Part shown: positions 1 through 12,700 of the stretch, piece by piece
Layout: every line of letters begins with the position of its first letter
How positions within the stretch are numbered: position 1 is the first letter of the stretch
Source: Glandiceps talaboti
Lineage: Eukaryota > Hemichordata > Enteropneusta > Spengelidae
Direction of reading: 5' to 3'
DNA: 64,000 nt
NCBI RefSeq assembly: GCF_964340395.1
Contig: NC_135565.1
Span: 445,001 to 509,000, forward strand
Translations under genes and position numbers: made by a program
The notes under the pieces: generated by a model
Seen by the model: the letters and a program-made list of their open reading frames with translations, nothing else
Database searches by the model: none
What the model was told of the DNA's origin: nothing

Positions 1-3000
1 GTACTCAATGGGGATGACTCATAGCTGACTATGTGTGGTGCTATTGTGTGTTACACTCTGTACTCAATGGGGATGACTCATAGCTGACTATGTGTGGTGC
101 TATTGTGTGTTACACTCTGTACTCAATGGGGATGACTCATAGCTGACTATGTGTGGTGCTATTGTGTGTTACACTCTGTACTCAATGGGGATGACTCATA
201 GCTGACTATGCGTGGTGCTATTGTGTGTTACACTCTGTACTCAATGGGGATGACTCATAGCTGACTATGTGTGGTGCTATTGTGTGTTATGCTCTGTACT
301 CAATGGGGATGACTCATAGCTGACTATGTGTGGTGCTATTGAGTGTTATGCTCTGTACTCAATAGGGATGACTCATAGCTGACTATGCGTGGTGCTATTG
401 TGTGTTACACTCTGTACTCAATGGGGATGACTCATAGCTGACTATGCGTGGTGCTATTGTGTGTTATGCTCTGTACTCAATGGGGATGACTCATAGCTGA
501 CTATGTGTGGTGCTATTGTGTGTTACACTCTGTACTCAATGGGGATGACTCATAGCTGACTATGCGTGGTGCTATTGTGTGTTACACTCTGTACTCAATA
601 GGGATGACTCATAGCTGACTATGCGTGGTGCTATTATGTGTTATGCTCTGTACTCAATGGGGATGACTCATAGCTGACTATGCGTGGTGCTATTGTGTGT
701 TACACTCTGTACTCAATGGGGATGACTCATAGCTGACTATGCGTGGTGCTATTGTGTGTTACACTCTGTACTCAATAGGGATGACTCATAGCTGACTATG
801 CGTGGTGCTATTGTGTGTTACACTCTGTACTCAATGGGGATGACTCATAGCTGACTATGCGTGGTGCTATTGTGTGTTACACTCTGTTCTCAATGGGGAT
901 GACTCATAGCTGACTATGCGTGGTGCTATTGTGTGTTATGCTCTGTACTCAATGGGGATGACTCATAGCTGACTATGCGTGGTGCTATTGTGTGTTATGC
1001 TCTGTACTCAATGGGGATGACTCATAGCTGACTATGTGTGGTGCTATTGTGTGTTATGCTCTGTACTCAATGGGGATGACTCATAGCTGACTATGCGTGG
1101 TGCTATTGTGTGTTATGCTCTGTACTCAATGGGGATGACTCATAGCTGACTATGTGTGGTGCTATTGTGTGTTATGCTCTGTTCTCAATGGGGATGACTC
1201 ATAGCTGACTATGTGTGGTGCTATTGTGTGTTATGCTCTGTACTCAATGGGGATGACTCATAGCTGACTATGCGTGGTGCTATTGTGTGTTATGCTCTGT
1301 ACTCAATGGGGATGACTCATAGCTGACTATGTGTGGTGCTATTGTGTGTTATGCTCTGTACTCAATGGGGATGACTCATAGCTGACTATGTGTGGTGCTA
1401 TTGTGTGTTATGCTCTGTACTCAATGGGGATGACTCATAGCTGACTATGTGTGGTGCTATTGTGTGTTATGCTCTGTACTCAATGGGGATGACTCATAGC
1501 TGACTATGCGTGGTGCTATTGTGTGTTATGCTCTGTACTCAATGGGGATGACTCATAGCTGACTATGTGTGGTGCTATTGTGTGTTACACTCTGTACTCA
1601 ATGGGGATGACTCATAGCTGACTATGCGTGGTGCTATTGAGTGTTACACTCTGTACTCAATGGGGATGACTCATAGCTGACTATGCGTGGTGCTATTGAG
1701 TGTTACACTCTGTACTCAATGGGGATGACTCATAGCTGACTATGTGTGGTGCTATTATGTGTTATGCTCTGTACTCAATGGGGATGACTCATAGCTGACT
1801 ATGTGTGGTGCTATTGTGTGTTATGCTCTGTACTCAATAGGGATGACTCATAGCTGACTATGCGTGGTGCTATTGTGTGTTATGCTCTGTACTCAATGGG
1901 GATGACTCATAGCTGACTATGTGTGGTGCTATTGTGTGTTATGCTCTGTACTCAATAGGGATGACTCATAGCTGACTATGTGTGGTGCTATTGTGTGTTA
2001 CACTCTGTACTCAATGGGGATGACTCATAGCTGACTATGCGTGGTGCTATTGAGTGTTACACTCTGTACTCAATGGGGATGACTCATAGCTGACTATGCG
2101 TGGTGCTATTGAGTGTTACACTCTGTACTCAATGGGGATGACTCATAGCTGACTATGTGTGGTGCTATTATGTGTTATGCTCTGTACTCAATGGGGATGA
2201 CTCATAGCTGACTATGTGTGGTGCTATTGTGTGTTATGCTCTGTACTCAATAGGGATGACTCATAGCTGACTATGCGTGGTGCTATTGTGTGTTATGCTC
2301 TGTACTCAATGGGGATGACTCATAGCTGACTATGTGTGGTGCTATTGTGTGTTATGCTCTGTACTCAATGGGGATGACTCATAGCTGACTATGTGTGGTG
2401 CTATTGTGTGTTATGCTCTGTACTCAATGGGGATGACTCATAGCTGACTATGCGTGGTGCTATTGTGTGTTATGCTCTGTACTCAATGGGGATGACTCAT
2501 AGCTGACTATGCGTGGTGCTATTGTGTGTTATGCTCTGTACTCAATGGGGATGACTCATAGCTGACTATGTGTGGTGCTATTGTGTGTTATGCTCTGTAC
2601 TCAATGGGGATGACTCATAGCTGACTATGTGTGGTGCTATTGTGTGTTATGCTCTGTACTCAATGGGGATGACTCATAGCTGACTATGTGTGGTGCTATT
2701 GTGTGTTATGCTCTGTACTCAATAGGGATGACTCATAGCTGACTATGTGTGGTGCTATTGTGTGTTATGCTCTGTTCTCAATGGGGATGACTCAGCTGAC
2801 TATGCGTGGTGCTATTGTGTGTTATGCTCTGTTCTCAATGGGGATGACTCATAGCTGACTATATATGCGTGGTGCTATTATGTGTTATGCTCTGTTCTCA
2901 ATGGGGATGACTCATAGCTGACTATGCGTGGTGCTATTGTGTGTTATGCTCTGTTCTCAATGGGGATGACTCATAGCTGACTATGCGTGGTGCTATTGAG

Positions 3001-3010
3001 TGTTATGATC
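1..3010. repeat. 59-bp satellite array, about 51 copies
   Basis: A 59-bp monomer starting GTACTCAATGGGGATGACTC repeats head to tail from the first base of the window. Copies differ mainly at a few sites: TGTG or TGCG after CTGACTA, ACAC or ATGC before TCTGTACTC, and GGGG or AGGG. One copy near 2794 lacks ATAG and one near 2861 has a small ATAT insertion, both near the right edge, where copies also carry TTCTCAATG. The left end is cut by the window. No open frame of note crosses it. It lies in what should be the intron upstream of the first visible SCYL2 exon. Confidence 0.97.
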
Positions 3011-3030
3011 TCATATTCAATATTACTTCT

Positions 3031-3425
3031 AATGTTGCCTTGCTCATTAAAAAATGTTAAATAACAACATCATCTGGTAGGCAAATGAGTAAACATTCAA
3101 AAAATGTATGCAAATATCCCTAGCAACCATGGCCACGCCCATAGCAACAACCAAACGGTGGTGTATTTCACAAAGATAGCAGGGATTAATAGACAAATGA
3201 ATAAACATTCAAAAAATGTATGTAAATTTGCCTAGCAACAAGACCACACCCATAACAACAGCCAAATGATTGTGTATATTTCAAAGATAACAACATGGTT
3301 GGATAGGCAACTAGATAATCATTCAGCAAATGAACACCTATACCTAGCAGCTCAGCATGTGGATAAACAGTTTAAAAAAGTGTACAGTTGTGCTACAATG
3401 CCATTGGAGCTATTTTTTCACAACA
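3031..3425 (+). mobile_element. Family A repeat, 5'-truncated copy
   Basis: This is the right-hand part of a repeat seen elsewhere at 12701, 24190, 39695 and 40913. It has degenerate internal units of about 110 bp built around TAGCAACCATGGCCACGCCC and ATAGCAACAACCAAA, and ends with the tail ACAGTTGTGCTACAATGCC. The hairpin head and TG tract are missing, and the 59-bp satellite begins about 20 bp to the left. No coding capacity is visible. Family A looks like a non-autonomous DNA element; its class is not established. Confidence 0.7.
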
Positions 3426-3608
3426 TTGTTGAGTTTTATTCACCTGTTGATTACGCCCATCATAGCCTGAATGCTAACAAATTCTCTGTATGACATCCTA
3501 CAATATAATGGTGTGGTCTGGGTGGGGCCGGAAATACCCGAAATGTATCGTAAATCTGACGGGAACTGACTAAAAAAAGATCATTTAAGGTGTTTGCAGA
3601 TATTTTTT

Positions 3609-5817
3609 TAAAGTGTATGTAAATAGGTTTCCAATTTTTCCGACTTTTTGCCTCCAAATGATGTAGTTTTCATGGGTGATTAAAGATTTGTATGACATTT
3701 TTTACAAAACTACGATATTAATAATGAAAAATTGATTTTTTTGGAAATCTGCGATGAGCATTTTGCTTTGGGAGTCTTCGGAAAATTGCGTCACAACCGG
3801 AACACGATCGCGGTGTCCATGTTTTTTTTAACCATGCTTGAACGTTGCGTGGTAGAGGGGACGTCAACGATTGAGTCTACACTGATTTTCTCACAAAAGA
3901 TTTGGGAGTTCTAATCAGCCTGTTTCTTTTCAACATACAGAGGATAAGTTTCCAAACGTTTTCAATGATGTCTTAGTACTGCACAGCTCTCAAACTCACG
4001 AAAAACGATCATGAATTATAACATGTTGTGTCCTCGTGCATGGTGTACTACATACATGTATTACGGCACTAGCAATGATGAAGTTTCTTTTGTTGGCTGT
4101 GATTATGAGTCCTAATGTTGAATTGAAAGTTATTTTACCAGATAAGAAACATAAATTACACTTTCAAAGAACATACTAGTATAACATTACGAGCTGGTAC
4201 CACATAATGGGATTTTTTACTTGCGATAGCAACGTCTTCGTAACGGCCCACTGCTCGGATGAACAACAAAAACGAAACACGCTCATACGTACTACGGTAC
4301 TTTTCACATGTAGTACAGTGCACGTCCTTTTAGACATATTCATGACCTTATTGTATGACTTTGATTTCCTTGTCAGGGAATGAAGACCAGTCATTTATAA
4401 ATGCAAAATTTAATGCATTGTTCGCAAGATTGAGAGCAGTTGGATGTGACTGAGAGTGAGAACAGAGCCAGAGGTTCGTCGGGCTGTATACTAGCGTGTT
4501 CTCCAGTCCGGAGCGTGTCACACGTCGTGCGCGGCTGTACTGGGTGCTGTAGTGTAGCGGTAGACCTCCGAGTCGCCCTGCTACCCTGGAACACAGTGTA
4601 TCCTCAGTGCTCACCGTCAATAAATTATTTGGCCGTTCCTGAACTGTTTTGATTATTTCTGGTAATGATAATTTCACAAAATCCTTTAAAGATTGACAAC
4701 CGATCATACCTTCAATTTTACATCGACGTTAACATGAAATATACGAATGGCGGTTCAAACCACAGGCATTTGTTTCCCGAGTTATGTCTCAGAATATTTA
4801 TATCAGAATACAATAAAATGTCGATAATATCGTTAATATTGACATATTTAGCCAACTATGTATGAAAGGGGTAAAATTACACTAAGTTTCTGTGATCGCG
4901 CAGGTTCACTCACCGCGAAAGGGACAGAAGGTAAAATGTTCGAAATGTTTGCCCACTACAACGGCCGGTTGAAAGTTCATGTTTATGTACGGTACTATAT
5001 ACTAATGGCGGTCTGTCTTCTTTCGCGGTGAGTGAACCTGCGCGATCACACAAACAAGTGTAATTTTACCCCTTTCATATATAGTTGGCTAAATACGACA
5101 ATATTAACGATATTATCGACATTTTATTGCATTCTGATAGAAACATCCTGAGACATAACTCGGGAAACAAATGCCTGTGGTTCAAACACATGTCAGCGTA
5201 CACATATTGTGTAGTCAAGTAGTCAGTAAGTCGATTATAACCCAACTAAATAGTACTACTGTTACGGTGTTACGATCTCAATGGGACAACTACTTTCGAA
5301 ATTTCGACCCAATGTTTTCCTTCATCTGCTAATTTGAAATATCTACTTTTCATTATCATAACTTACCAGTCAGTATTATTTAGTCTGTCGACAACCATTA
5401 TGCATGTCTGCAGCTGGGGATTGCTGTTTGGCTGTAGTCGTGGTTTTGGTAGTGGATCATATAGAAACGGTACAATACAAGCATCCCCCACTACCGCATC
5501 ATCTTCGTCATCACTAGTACTGCATTTATTGTTGTCATTGTCAATTTTGACTTCTAAATAGTGGAACGTGGTTCCACTAGAATGGCTATCCCACGTTATG
5601 TAATTGAACATATTTGAAGTTCGTACCGGTTGTGACGTCATGAAATACATAAACAACTTCGGCAATTTCCGGAATTTTTCCAAAAAATCATGTTTTTATA
5701 ATTAATATCGTACTTTTGTCAAAAATGTCACACAAATCTTTAATCACCTATGAAAACTATGTCATTTGCAGGCAAAAAGTCTGAAAGTTTGGAAACCTAT
5801 TTACATACACTTTAAAG
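3609..5817. mobile_element. Foldback-like element with ~137-bp inverted repeats
   Basis: Positions 3609-3744 match the reverse complement of 5680-5817, both carrying AGTGTATGTAAATAGGTTTCC and GGTGATTAAAGATTTGT. The 2.2-kb body has no credible gene; the short frames in it resemble nothing I know. A second, differently centred inverted repeat (4752-4928 with 5011-5188) sits inside. The structure fits a non-autonomous terminal-inverted-repeat element; the target-site duplication is not resolved. Confidence 0.75.
4752..5188. repeat. Long hairpin: ~175-bp inverted repeat with ~80-bp loop
   Basis: The left arm 4752-4928 and right arm 5011-5188 are near-perfect reverse complements. They share CAGGTTCACTCACCGCGAAA, GGGGTAAAATTACACT and CACAGGCATTTGTTTCCCGA. 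The loop is about 80 bp. It is nested within the foldback element and is probably a separate MITE inserted there, or a palindromic duplication. A transcript across it could form a long double-stranded stem. Confidence 0.85.
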
Positions 5818-5909
5818 TTTTAAGCCCAGAATATGTTTCATGAACACGTCGTCTAGCAAAATAGCAATAGTGAATGTGAGTATTTTGAATTACCTTTAAT
5901 TTAACAACT

Positions 5910-6086
5910 TCCCCCCATCACCACACCCCCCCCCCTATCACCACACCCTACCCACCCCCACATCACCACACCCTACCCTCCCACCACACCCCCCACACCA
6001 CACCTACCCACCCCCACACCCTAGCCTCCCACCACACCCCCCACACCACACCTACCCACCACCACACCCTACAACCCCCCCCCCCC

Positions 6087-6146
<60 letters not shown>

Positions 6147-6185
6147 ACCACCACCACCACCACCACCACCACCACCACCCCCTAC
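5910..6185. repeat. C/A-rich microsatellite cluster
   Basis: Contiguous low-complexity DNA: CACACC/CACCCTACC-rich sequence, a C run at 6074-6089, a (CA)n tract to about 6145, then (CCA)n to about 6178. Open frames on either strand here are simple-sequence artefacts. Confidence 0.95.
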
Positions 6186-6206
6186 CCACCCACACAACAC
6201 CATAGC

Positions 6207-7270
6207 TAAGCTAAGCTGGGCCACATTGGGGTATAACGCGAAACATCATGAATATAAATCCGGAAATAACCGATGAGATGTCACATGTTTACAGGGCCGG
6301 ACGGGAAAGTGAACGAATCGCCTTTGTTAACTAGTTGGACTAAATTAATTGTACAGATAGATTTCACTCGTAAAACTTGACAGAATATTTTGAAAACAGC
6401 AGGACACCACTTCCCATTAAAGGCCATTTCAAAGATTAGATCGGATGAAGTAACCATTTCACTTAGGTAAAGAACTAACATGTACAAATGTATGTGTAGC
6501 AACATTGAAAAACGTTACAAGGAAACTAGCCGACATATAAAAACGAATTCAAATATTTTGTATGCCTTTCCCATATCTTTGAAAATGAAACATCAATGTT
6601 TAGGATATAAGGGGCCGTGTCATTTTAAAACTGACGCACAAGAAATGTAATTTCTTCGTTTTAGTTTAACCTCCCTCAAAACGAAATGGGAAAATGAAAG
6701 ACCTGTCCTGCGTGTATGTGTATATCATATTCCATGACATCGATAAACACAACAAACTCTAATTGCAATTCAAATTGTAAAACATTTAACTGTCTCAACT
6801 GGAAATTGTATTTACCAGTTCTCATGCTTTTTAGCCTTCAAGTTGTTTCTGTCGAGTTGTTTTTATTTGCACGTTTCCGTAATTTATACACGTTGATTTT
6901 AACTGTCGCACCATGAAAGTGACGAACACATTGACGTGGCGGCCATGGCTTTCACATGCAAGTTTCAACTATCACATGAAAACAGCTACAAATCTGTTTG
7001 GAATTACCAAATATTAATATTGCTGAATAATTATTACAGGCGGCCGAACTTTTGATTTTCACATTAATAGAAGGTTTGAATCAACATCAGTCGAACGAGC
7101 AACTTGTTGATAGTGCCAAAATAAATGCAATACCACGCTATCTACGACAATTTAGTACAAGTTTAGAGGCCACTTCACGTCACGTCAAACATGTGATATC
7201 TCATCGGTAATTTCCTGATTTACATTCGTATTAGTTTCACGTTATACCCCAACATGGCCTAACTTAGAAC
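6207..7270. mobile_element. MITE-like element with ~85-bp terminal inverted repeats
   Basis: Positions 6207-6292 are the imperfect reverse complement of 7185-7270. Both contain TTGGGGTATAACG and ACCGATGAGAT with CACATGTTT. The element is about 1.06 kb and carries no recognisable gene. Its right half (6781-7090) has an inverted relative at 8262-8568, so at least two members of the family lie here. Confidence 0.75.
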
Positions 7271-8261
7271 CTTCGCGTAGGTGGATTTTGGCAACGTCCT
7301 CCCCACATAGTCTATTCAAATCAATTATCATGAAGGTACGTCCTTTAAAAGTTGCGACTACGATTGAATCGCATAGTGTCTAAACAGCTACCCGTCTAGA
7401 ATTTGGCATTAGGTAATCCTAAAACGTAAAGCTATATAGGACGTTTTAAAAACTGAGAGTTGTCGTACAAGTAAATGAGGTAATGTCTACATTAAGTGTA
7501 ATCACTAAATCAGTAATGCCTTGCTTAGGCTGTACGCTTGTCAACCTAGTCGCACGAAATTGGTTGACACATGAGTTCGTCACGTACCATCATTTATAGT
7601 TATGATGACCGAACAAACGGAAAAAAGTCTCTTGAATTCAGGAACTTCTGTTTAGGTGTGGGTGAATAATAAAATCATGTTTTCGCAGCATTCAAGTGGT
7701 TATTTTAGAACAACATGCATCTCTCTCCGTGTATGTCGGCAAAGTTTCTGACTGTCATTTTTTCAAGAGTAGAAAAATAGCATTGCCTCTTTTGATTCCA
7801 TCGTAGTATGTATTAAATATCCCTGTAGTGATTTTGATGCATGCAAAATCAAAAATCTTACCACCACCCCCCCACCCCCCCCCACCACCACCACCACCAC
7901 CATCACCACCACCACGAAGGAATTACGTTTGTCGACACGGTCCATCACAAAAACCATGTATAATAAAATAAGTAGTTGACTCGCTTGCTGGATCTACACT
8001 CATACACACATGCTGCCATTTCCTTCAAATCCTAAGTCTGCCTCAAGATCAGATACACATGATGATACAAAGAGTGATTACGGCCTGGCTGGGTGCCTAC
8101 TAAAGGCTTCACCGTGTATATGACCAGAATCCCCCTCCCTGTTAGACTAAACATGATAACTATAACTTGGCATTATGTTAAGCGACCCGATTCGTTCACT
8201 TCAAAGTCCGCAGCCGTAATGTGAACTCTAAAGTCTTGTAGATGCATGGTTTATAGTGAAC
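7271..8261. other. Non-coding stretch with CCA-type microsatellite
   Basis: No gene or element was recognised. A CCACC/CCA simple repeat sits at about 7860-7915. The rest is unique-looking AT-rich sequence between two inverted repeat arms and may be the body of a larger inverted-repeat element. Confidence 0.5.
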
Positions 8262-8568
8262 TTTTATTTGATGATGTTGATTTAATCCTTCTATTAACAT
8301 GAAAATCAAAAGTTCCATCATAAAAATGACTATTTAGCAACAGTTTTCATAATTCCAAACAGATTTGTACATTTTTTTCATGTGATAGTTGAAATATGTG
8401 AAAGCCGCCGTCAACATGTTCATCACACGTGTCATGGTGTGGTGCATGTTTATCTGAGCCATCAAAATCAATATGTACAAATTACGGAAACGTTAAACGT
8501 GCAAATAAAACCGACAGAAACAACTTGAAGACAACTATAAAAACTCAATAACTGGTAAACATAATTTC
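8262..8568 (-). repeat. Inverted relative of 6781-7090
   Basis: This segment is the reverse complement of 6781-7090 with scattered differences. Shared blocks are GAAAATCAAAAGTTC, TTCCAAACAGATTTGT and CAAATTACGGAAACGTT or its near match. Together they form an inverted repeat of about 300-bp arms centred near 7676. Likely a second partial element of the same family in opposite orientation. Confidence 0.75.
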
Positions 8569-8619
8569 CTGGTGAAAGTATGTTTTGCAGAGACAGTAAA
8601 ATGTTTTACAATTTCAATG

Positions 8620-8769
8620 CAGTGTGAGTTTGTTGTTTCCATTTTTCAGGGTATGTTCTATAGGTACCATAAACTCAGAAGTAAATTGGCAACGCAGTGT
8701 GAGTTTGTTGTTTCCATTTTTCAGGGTATGTTCTATAGGTACCATAAACCCAGAAGTAAATTGGCAACG
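8620..8769. repeat. 75-bp tandem duplication
   Basis: Two adjacent 75-bp copies start at 8620 and 8695, each beginning CAGTGTGAGTTTGTTGTTTC, with one difference (ACTCAG versus ACCCAG). The period is a multiple of three, so an open frame runs through both copies, but the predicted peptide has no recognisable similarity. The flanks to about 9120 hold nothing I can identify. Confidence 0.9.
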
Positions 8770-9124
8770 CATCAAAATTAGGTCAATATGCAAATTTCAA
8801 CAGCCTCTGCGTATGACATACGCAATGAAAAAAAAGTCACCACGAACAGTTACCTATTTTACTCTCGCTCAAGTCAAATTAACCTGTCAAGCGACAGAGC
8901 TAGCTCATGTGTTATTGTCAATGTTGATATGTCTACACATAGTAACAGTACTTTCAGTTACTTGACTGCAATTTGATGTTTATAGGCATATATAGGTCAC
9001 ATATATCATTCCACAATATCTCATTATTGTTATTATAATTGTTTATAAATGTATACATAGCAGTATACTCTGAAATATATCATATGAAAAATAAAGTGAA
9101 CCCCTCCCCCTCCTTACATCGATT

Positions 9125-9180
9125 TTTACCTCCCGTATGGGAGGTATTAAAATACAAATGTCTGTCTGTGTGTGTGTGTG

Positions 9181-9211
<31 letters not shown>

Positions 9212-10407
9212 GTCATCATTTTCTAAAATTCGGCTGGCTCAATTGTAATGAAATTTGGAATATATAATCTTTAGGGTAATAGCTAGACCTGATTAGGTTT
9301 TCAGCCAGATCGGTTAATGTTTAATTAGAGAAATTTGCATATTAATGAAATCAAATAATTAAGCAATATCTTAAGACTGCATACTTCAATTTCAATATAA
9401 TTTAGTATATTCGTTATAACAACATACATTTGTCCTATAAAATTTGATGATGTACCTTACAGTGTTAACGAATGATTTGCATAATTAATTATTTTTGGTA
9501 ATTAGGCTATATCTTAAGAATGCATACTTCATATACAACATAATTTAGTACATACGTTAACCATAAGAAAACACATATGACCTATAAAGTTAGTTGACGT
9601 ACCTTACAGTGTTAATGAATAATTTGCATAATTAATGATTTTCGGTTATTAGGCTATATCATAAGAATACATACTTCAATTCCAATATAATTCAGTAAAC
9701 ACGTTAACAATAACAATCGCACATGTCCTGTAAAGCTTGTTGGTGTACCTTTCAGTGTTAATGAATAATTTGCATAATTAATTATTCTTGGTAATTAGGC
9801 TATATCTTTCGACTGCATACTTCAATTTCAATACAATTCAGTACATACATTAACCATAACAAATTGTCTATGTCCTATAAAGTTAGTTGACGTACCTTAC
9901 AGTGTTAATGAATAATTTGCATAATTAATGATTTTCAGTAATTAGGCTATATCTTAAGACTGCATGCTTCAATTTCAATACAAATTAGTACATAATGTTA
10001 ACCACAACAAAGCAGGTATGTCCTATAAAATTTGGTGCTATAGCGTACAGTTTTAATGAAAAATTTGCATAATTAATGATTTTAGGTAACTACGTTGTAT
10101 CTTAAAAATGCAAGCTTCAAATTTCGTGTAATATGATACATATATCAACCATAATAATACGCACCTGTCCTATGAAGTTTGTTGCTACAACTTTTACCTT
10201 TTAATGAGTATTTTGAATAATGAACAATATTCAGTAATTAAGCAGTATCATGCACTCTTAAAATTCTGTATAATTTGGCACATACATTAACTTAAGAAAG
10301 CATGCTTGTCCAAAAACAAAGCCTGTTACCATAGTTTTTTTTATTTTAATGAGTTATTTGCATGATTAGTGATTCCCTTACGGGAGGCATTCAGTTTAAA
10401 TCTGGTA
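9125..10407 (+). mobile_element. Family B repeat, full-length copy
   Basis: The head is a hairpin (CCTCCCGTATGGGAGG at 9129-9144), followed by a TG/TCTG tract (about 9160-9211). Several degenerate ~150-bp internal units follow, marked by AATTTGCATAATTAATGATT and GGCTATATCTTAAGAATGCA. The tail has CCCTTACGGGAGGCATTCAG (10375-10394). Head and tail are inverted relatives (CCTCCCGTA). No coding capacity. A second copy lies at 19875-23350. It resembles family A in plan but not in sequence. Confidence 0.75.
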
Positions 10408-10435
10408 ATTGATTGAAATATACATTATTTAAACA

Positions 10436-10566
10436 ATAATGTACACCCTCCGAGCCCATAATGGATGAAAGCAAACTTTGAACGACATAATGGACAGCCG
10501 AGCCCATTATGGAGTGCAAAGTTTGCTTGAGTCCATTATGGACTGGGAGGGCGTACATTATTGTTA
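10436..10566. repeat. Hairpin with ~60-bp arms
   Basis: An inverted repeat: the left arm begins near ACAATAATGTACACCCTCC and the right arm ends near GGGAGGGCGTACATTATTGT. Both arms also carry GCAAACTTTG or its complement and CCATAATGG-type motifs. It directly follows family B and precedes a second small inverted-repeat element. Confidence 0.8.
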
Positions 10567-10567
10567 T

Positions 10568-10850
10568 TATTTTATAGTTTTACCAATTCCAGTGAATTTG
10601 TAGACCGAGAAACGCAAAACAACGTATAATATATACAGCGCTGAATATCGTCTGCCATGTTCGGCCCGGAAGCTGAATACTAATCATAGCGACACACGTA
10701 CGTACACGTACACACACATATACACATAAGCTTGTATTGTTATGCTCGTTCCGGGGCCGCAATGCCCAATAACGGAGTACATTATCAGTAATAATGTACA
10801 GCGATGACGTCACAAAATTCACTGGAATTGGTAATGCTATAATATAATGT
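10568..10850. mobile_element. Small MITE-like element
   Basis: About 30-bp inverted ends: ACCAATTCCAGTGAATTTGT near 10582 and ACAAAATTCACTGGAATTGG near 10813. The body is about 220 bp, without a gene. It ends only about 50 bp before the SCYL2 3' splice site at 10898, so it is the nearest insertion to that exon. Confidence 0.65.
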
Positions 10851-10898
10851 TTAATAATTGATATAGTTAATTTGTACATTTTCCTTTGTTCCCTACAG

Positions 10899-11043
10899 AG
10901 AATGTCTTGCATTTGCAACAGAACCAGTGTTTGCCAGTTTGGGAAATATTCTTGGTTGCCATGACAACCTGCCAACACCTATACCAGCTGATTTGAAAGA
11001 TTATCAGCTGTATGAAGTTGAAATTAAATATGGATTACAACAG
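10899..11043 (+). CDS. SCYL2 exon a (pseudokinase N-lobe/hinge)
   Basis: A 145-bp exon after a pyrimidine-rich acceptor ending CCCTACAG and before the donor CAG|GTAAATA. Its first base completes a split codon; the remaining 48 codons read through a block including AFATEPVFASLGNILG and the end KDYQLYEVEIKYGLQQ, which I recognise as SCY1-like protein 2 (CVAK104). SCYL2 is a clathrin- and adaptor-associated pseudokinase acting in trans-Golgi/endosome traffic. This exon covers the end of the kinase N-lobe and the hinge region. It ends in phase 0, matching the exon at 38472. Nothing is broken, so the gene is probably functional. Earlier exons lie outside the window. Confidence 0.92.
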
Positions 11044-11106
11044 GTAAATATTATCTAAATACTCTGACAGATTTGTTGGACTTATTTGCAAGTAAAACTC
11101 TCTGAA

Positions 11107-12700
11107 GAATGCAATGTATCTGTATGACATCAGATATAACTAGTTGACATACAGAATGCAATGTATCTGTATGGCATCAGATATAACTACAATGTAGTTG
11201 ACATACATGATGCAATGTATCTGTATGGCATCAGATATAACTAGTTGACATACAGAATGCAATGTATCTGTATGGCATCAGCTATAACTAGTTGACATAC
11301 AGAATGCAATGTATCTGTATGACATCAGATATAACTAGTTGACATACAGAATGCAATGTATCTGTATGGCATCAGATATAACTAGTTGACATACAGAATG
11401 CAATGTATCTGTATGGCATCAGATATAACTAGTTGACATACAGAATGCAATGTATCTGTATGGCATCAGATATAACTAGTTGACATACAGAATGCAATGT
11501 ATCTGTATGGCATCAGATATAACTAGTTGACATACAGAATGCAATGTATCTGTATGGCATCAGATATAACTAGTTGACATACAGGATGCAATGTATCTGT
11601 ATGACATCAGATATAACTAGTTGACATACAGAATGCAATGTATCTGTATGGCATCAGATATAACTAGTTGACATACAGAATGCAATGTATCTGCATGGCA
11701 TCAGATATAACTAGTTGACATACAGAATGCAATGTATCTGTATGGCATCAGATATAACTAGTTGACATACAGGATGCAATGTATCTGTATGGCATCAGAT
11801 ATAACTAGTTGACATACAGAATGCAATGTATCTGTATGGCATCAGATATAACTAGTTGACATACAGAATGCAATGTATCTGTATGGCATCAGATATAACT
11901 AGTTGACATACAGAATGCAATGTATCTGTATGACATCAGATATAACTAGTTGACATACAGAATGCAATGTATCTGTATGACATCAGATATAACTAGTTGA
12001 CATACAGAATGCAATGTATCTGTATGACATCAGATATAACTAGTTGACATACAGAATGCAATGTATCTGTATGGCATTAGATATAACTAGTTGACATACA
12101 GAATGCAATGTATCTGTATGGCATCAGATATAACTAGTTGACATACAGAATGCAATGTATCTGTATGACATCAGATATAACTAGTTGACATACAGAATGC
12201 AATGTATCTGTATGGCATCAGATATAACTAGTTGACATACAGAATGCAATGTATCTGTATGACATCAGATATAACTAGTTGACATACAGAATGCAATGTA
12301 TCTGTATGACATCAGATATAACTAGTTGACATACAGAATGCAATGTATCTGTATGGCATCAGATATAACTAGTTGACATACAGAATGCAATGTATCTGTA
12401 TGGCATCAGATATAACTAGTTGACATACAGAATGCAATGTATCTGTATGGCATCAGATATAACTAGTTGACATACAGAATGCAATGTATCTGTATGACAT
12501 CAGATATAACTAGTTGACATACAGAATGCAATGTATCTGTATGGCATCAGATATAACTAGTTGACATACAGAATGCAATGTATCTGTATGGCATCAGATA
12601 TAACTAGTTGACATACAGGATGCAATGTATCTGTATGACATCAGATATAACTAGTTGACATACAGGATGCAATGTATCTGTATGACATCAGATATAACTA
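11107..12700. repeat. 47-bp satellite array, about 34 copies
   Basis: The monomer starts GAATGCAATGTATCTGTATG and ends TAACTAGTTGACATACA. Copies alternate between GGCATCAG and GACATCAG and rarely GGATGC for GAATGC. The array starts 63 bp downstream of the SCYL2 donor site and stops inside a last monomer, where a (TG)9 tract and a truncated family A element begin. Confidence 0.97.

Noticed and set aside
1-3010. CRISPR-like array
   Set aside because: Contiguous tandem monomers with no unique spacers; the genome context is metazoan.
4540-4620. Possible tRNA (A-box-like TAGTGTAGCGG)
   Set aside because: No B box (GTTCRANNC) at the right distance and no foldable acceptor or T stem.
5963-6178. 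Valine/cysteine-rich minus-strand frame
   Set aside because: A simple CA/CCA microsatellite translation.
8572-8976. Open frames through the 75-bp duplication
   Set aside because: The frame is kept because 75 is divisible by three; overlapping frames are equally open and no similarity is recognised.
10580-10978. A 132-codon minus-strand frame near the first SCYL2 exon
   Set aside because: It is antisense across the SCYL2 exon and a MITE; the sense frame is conserved and this one is not.
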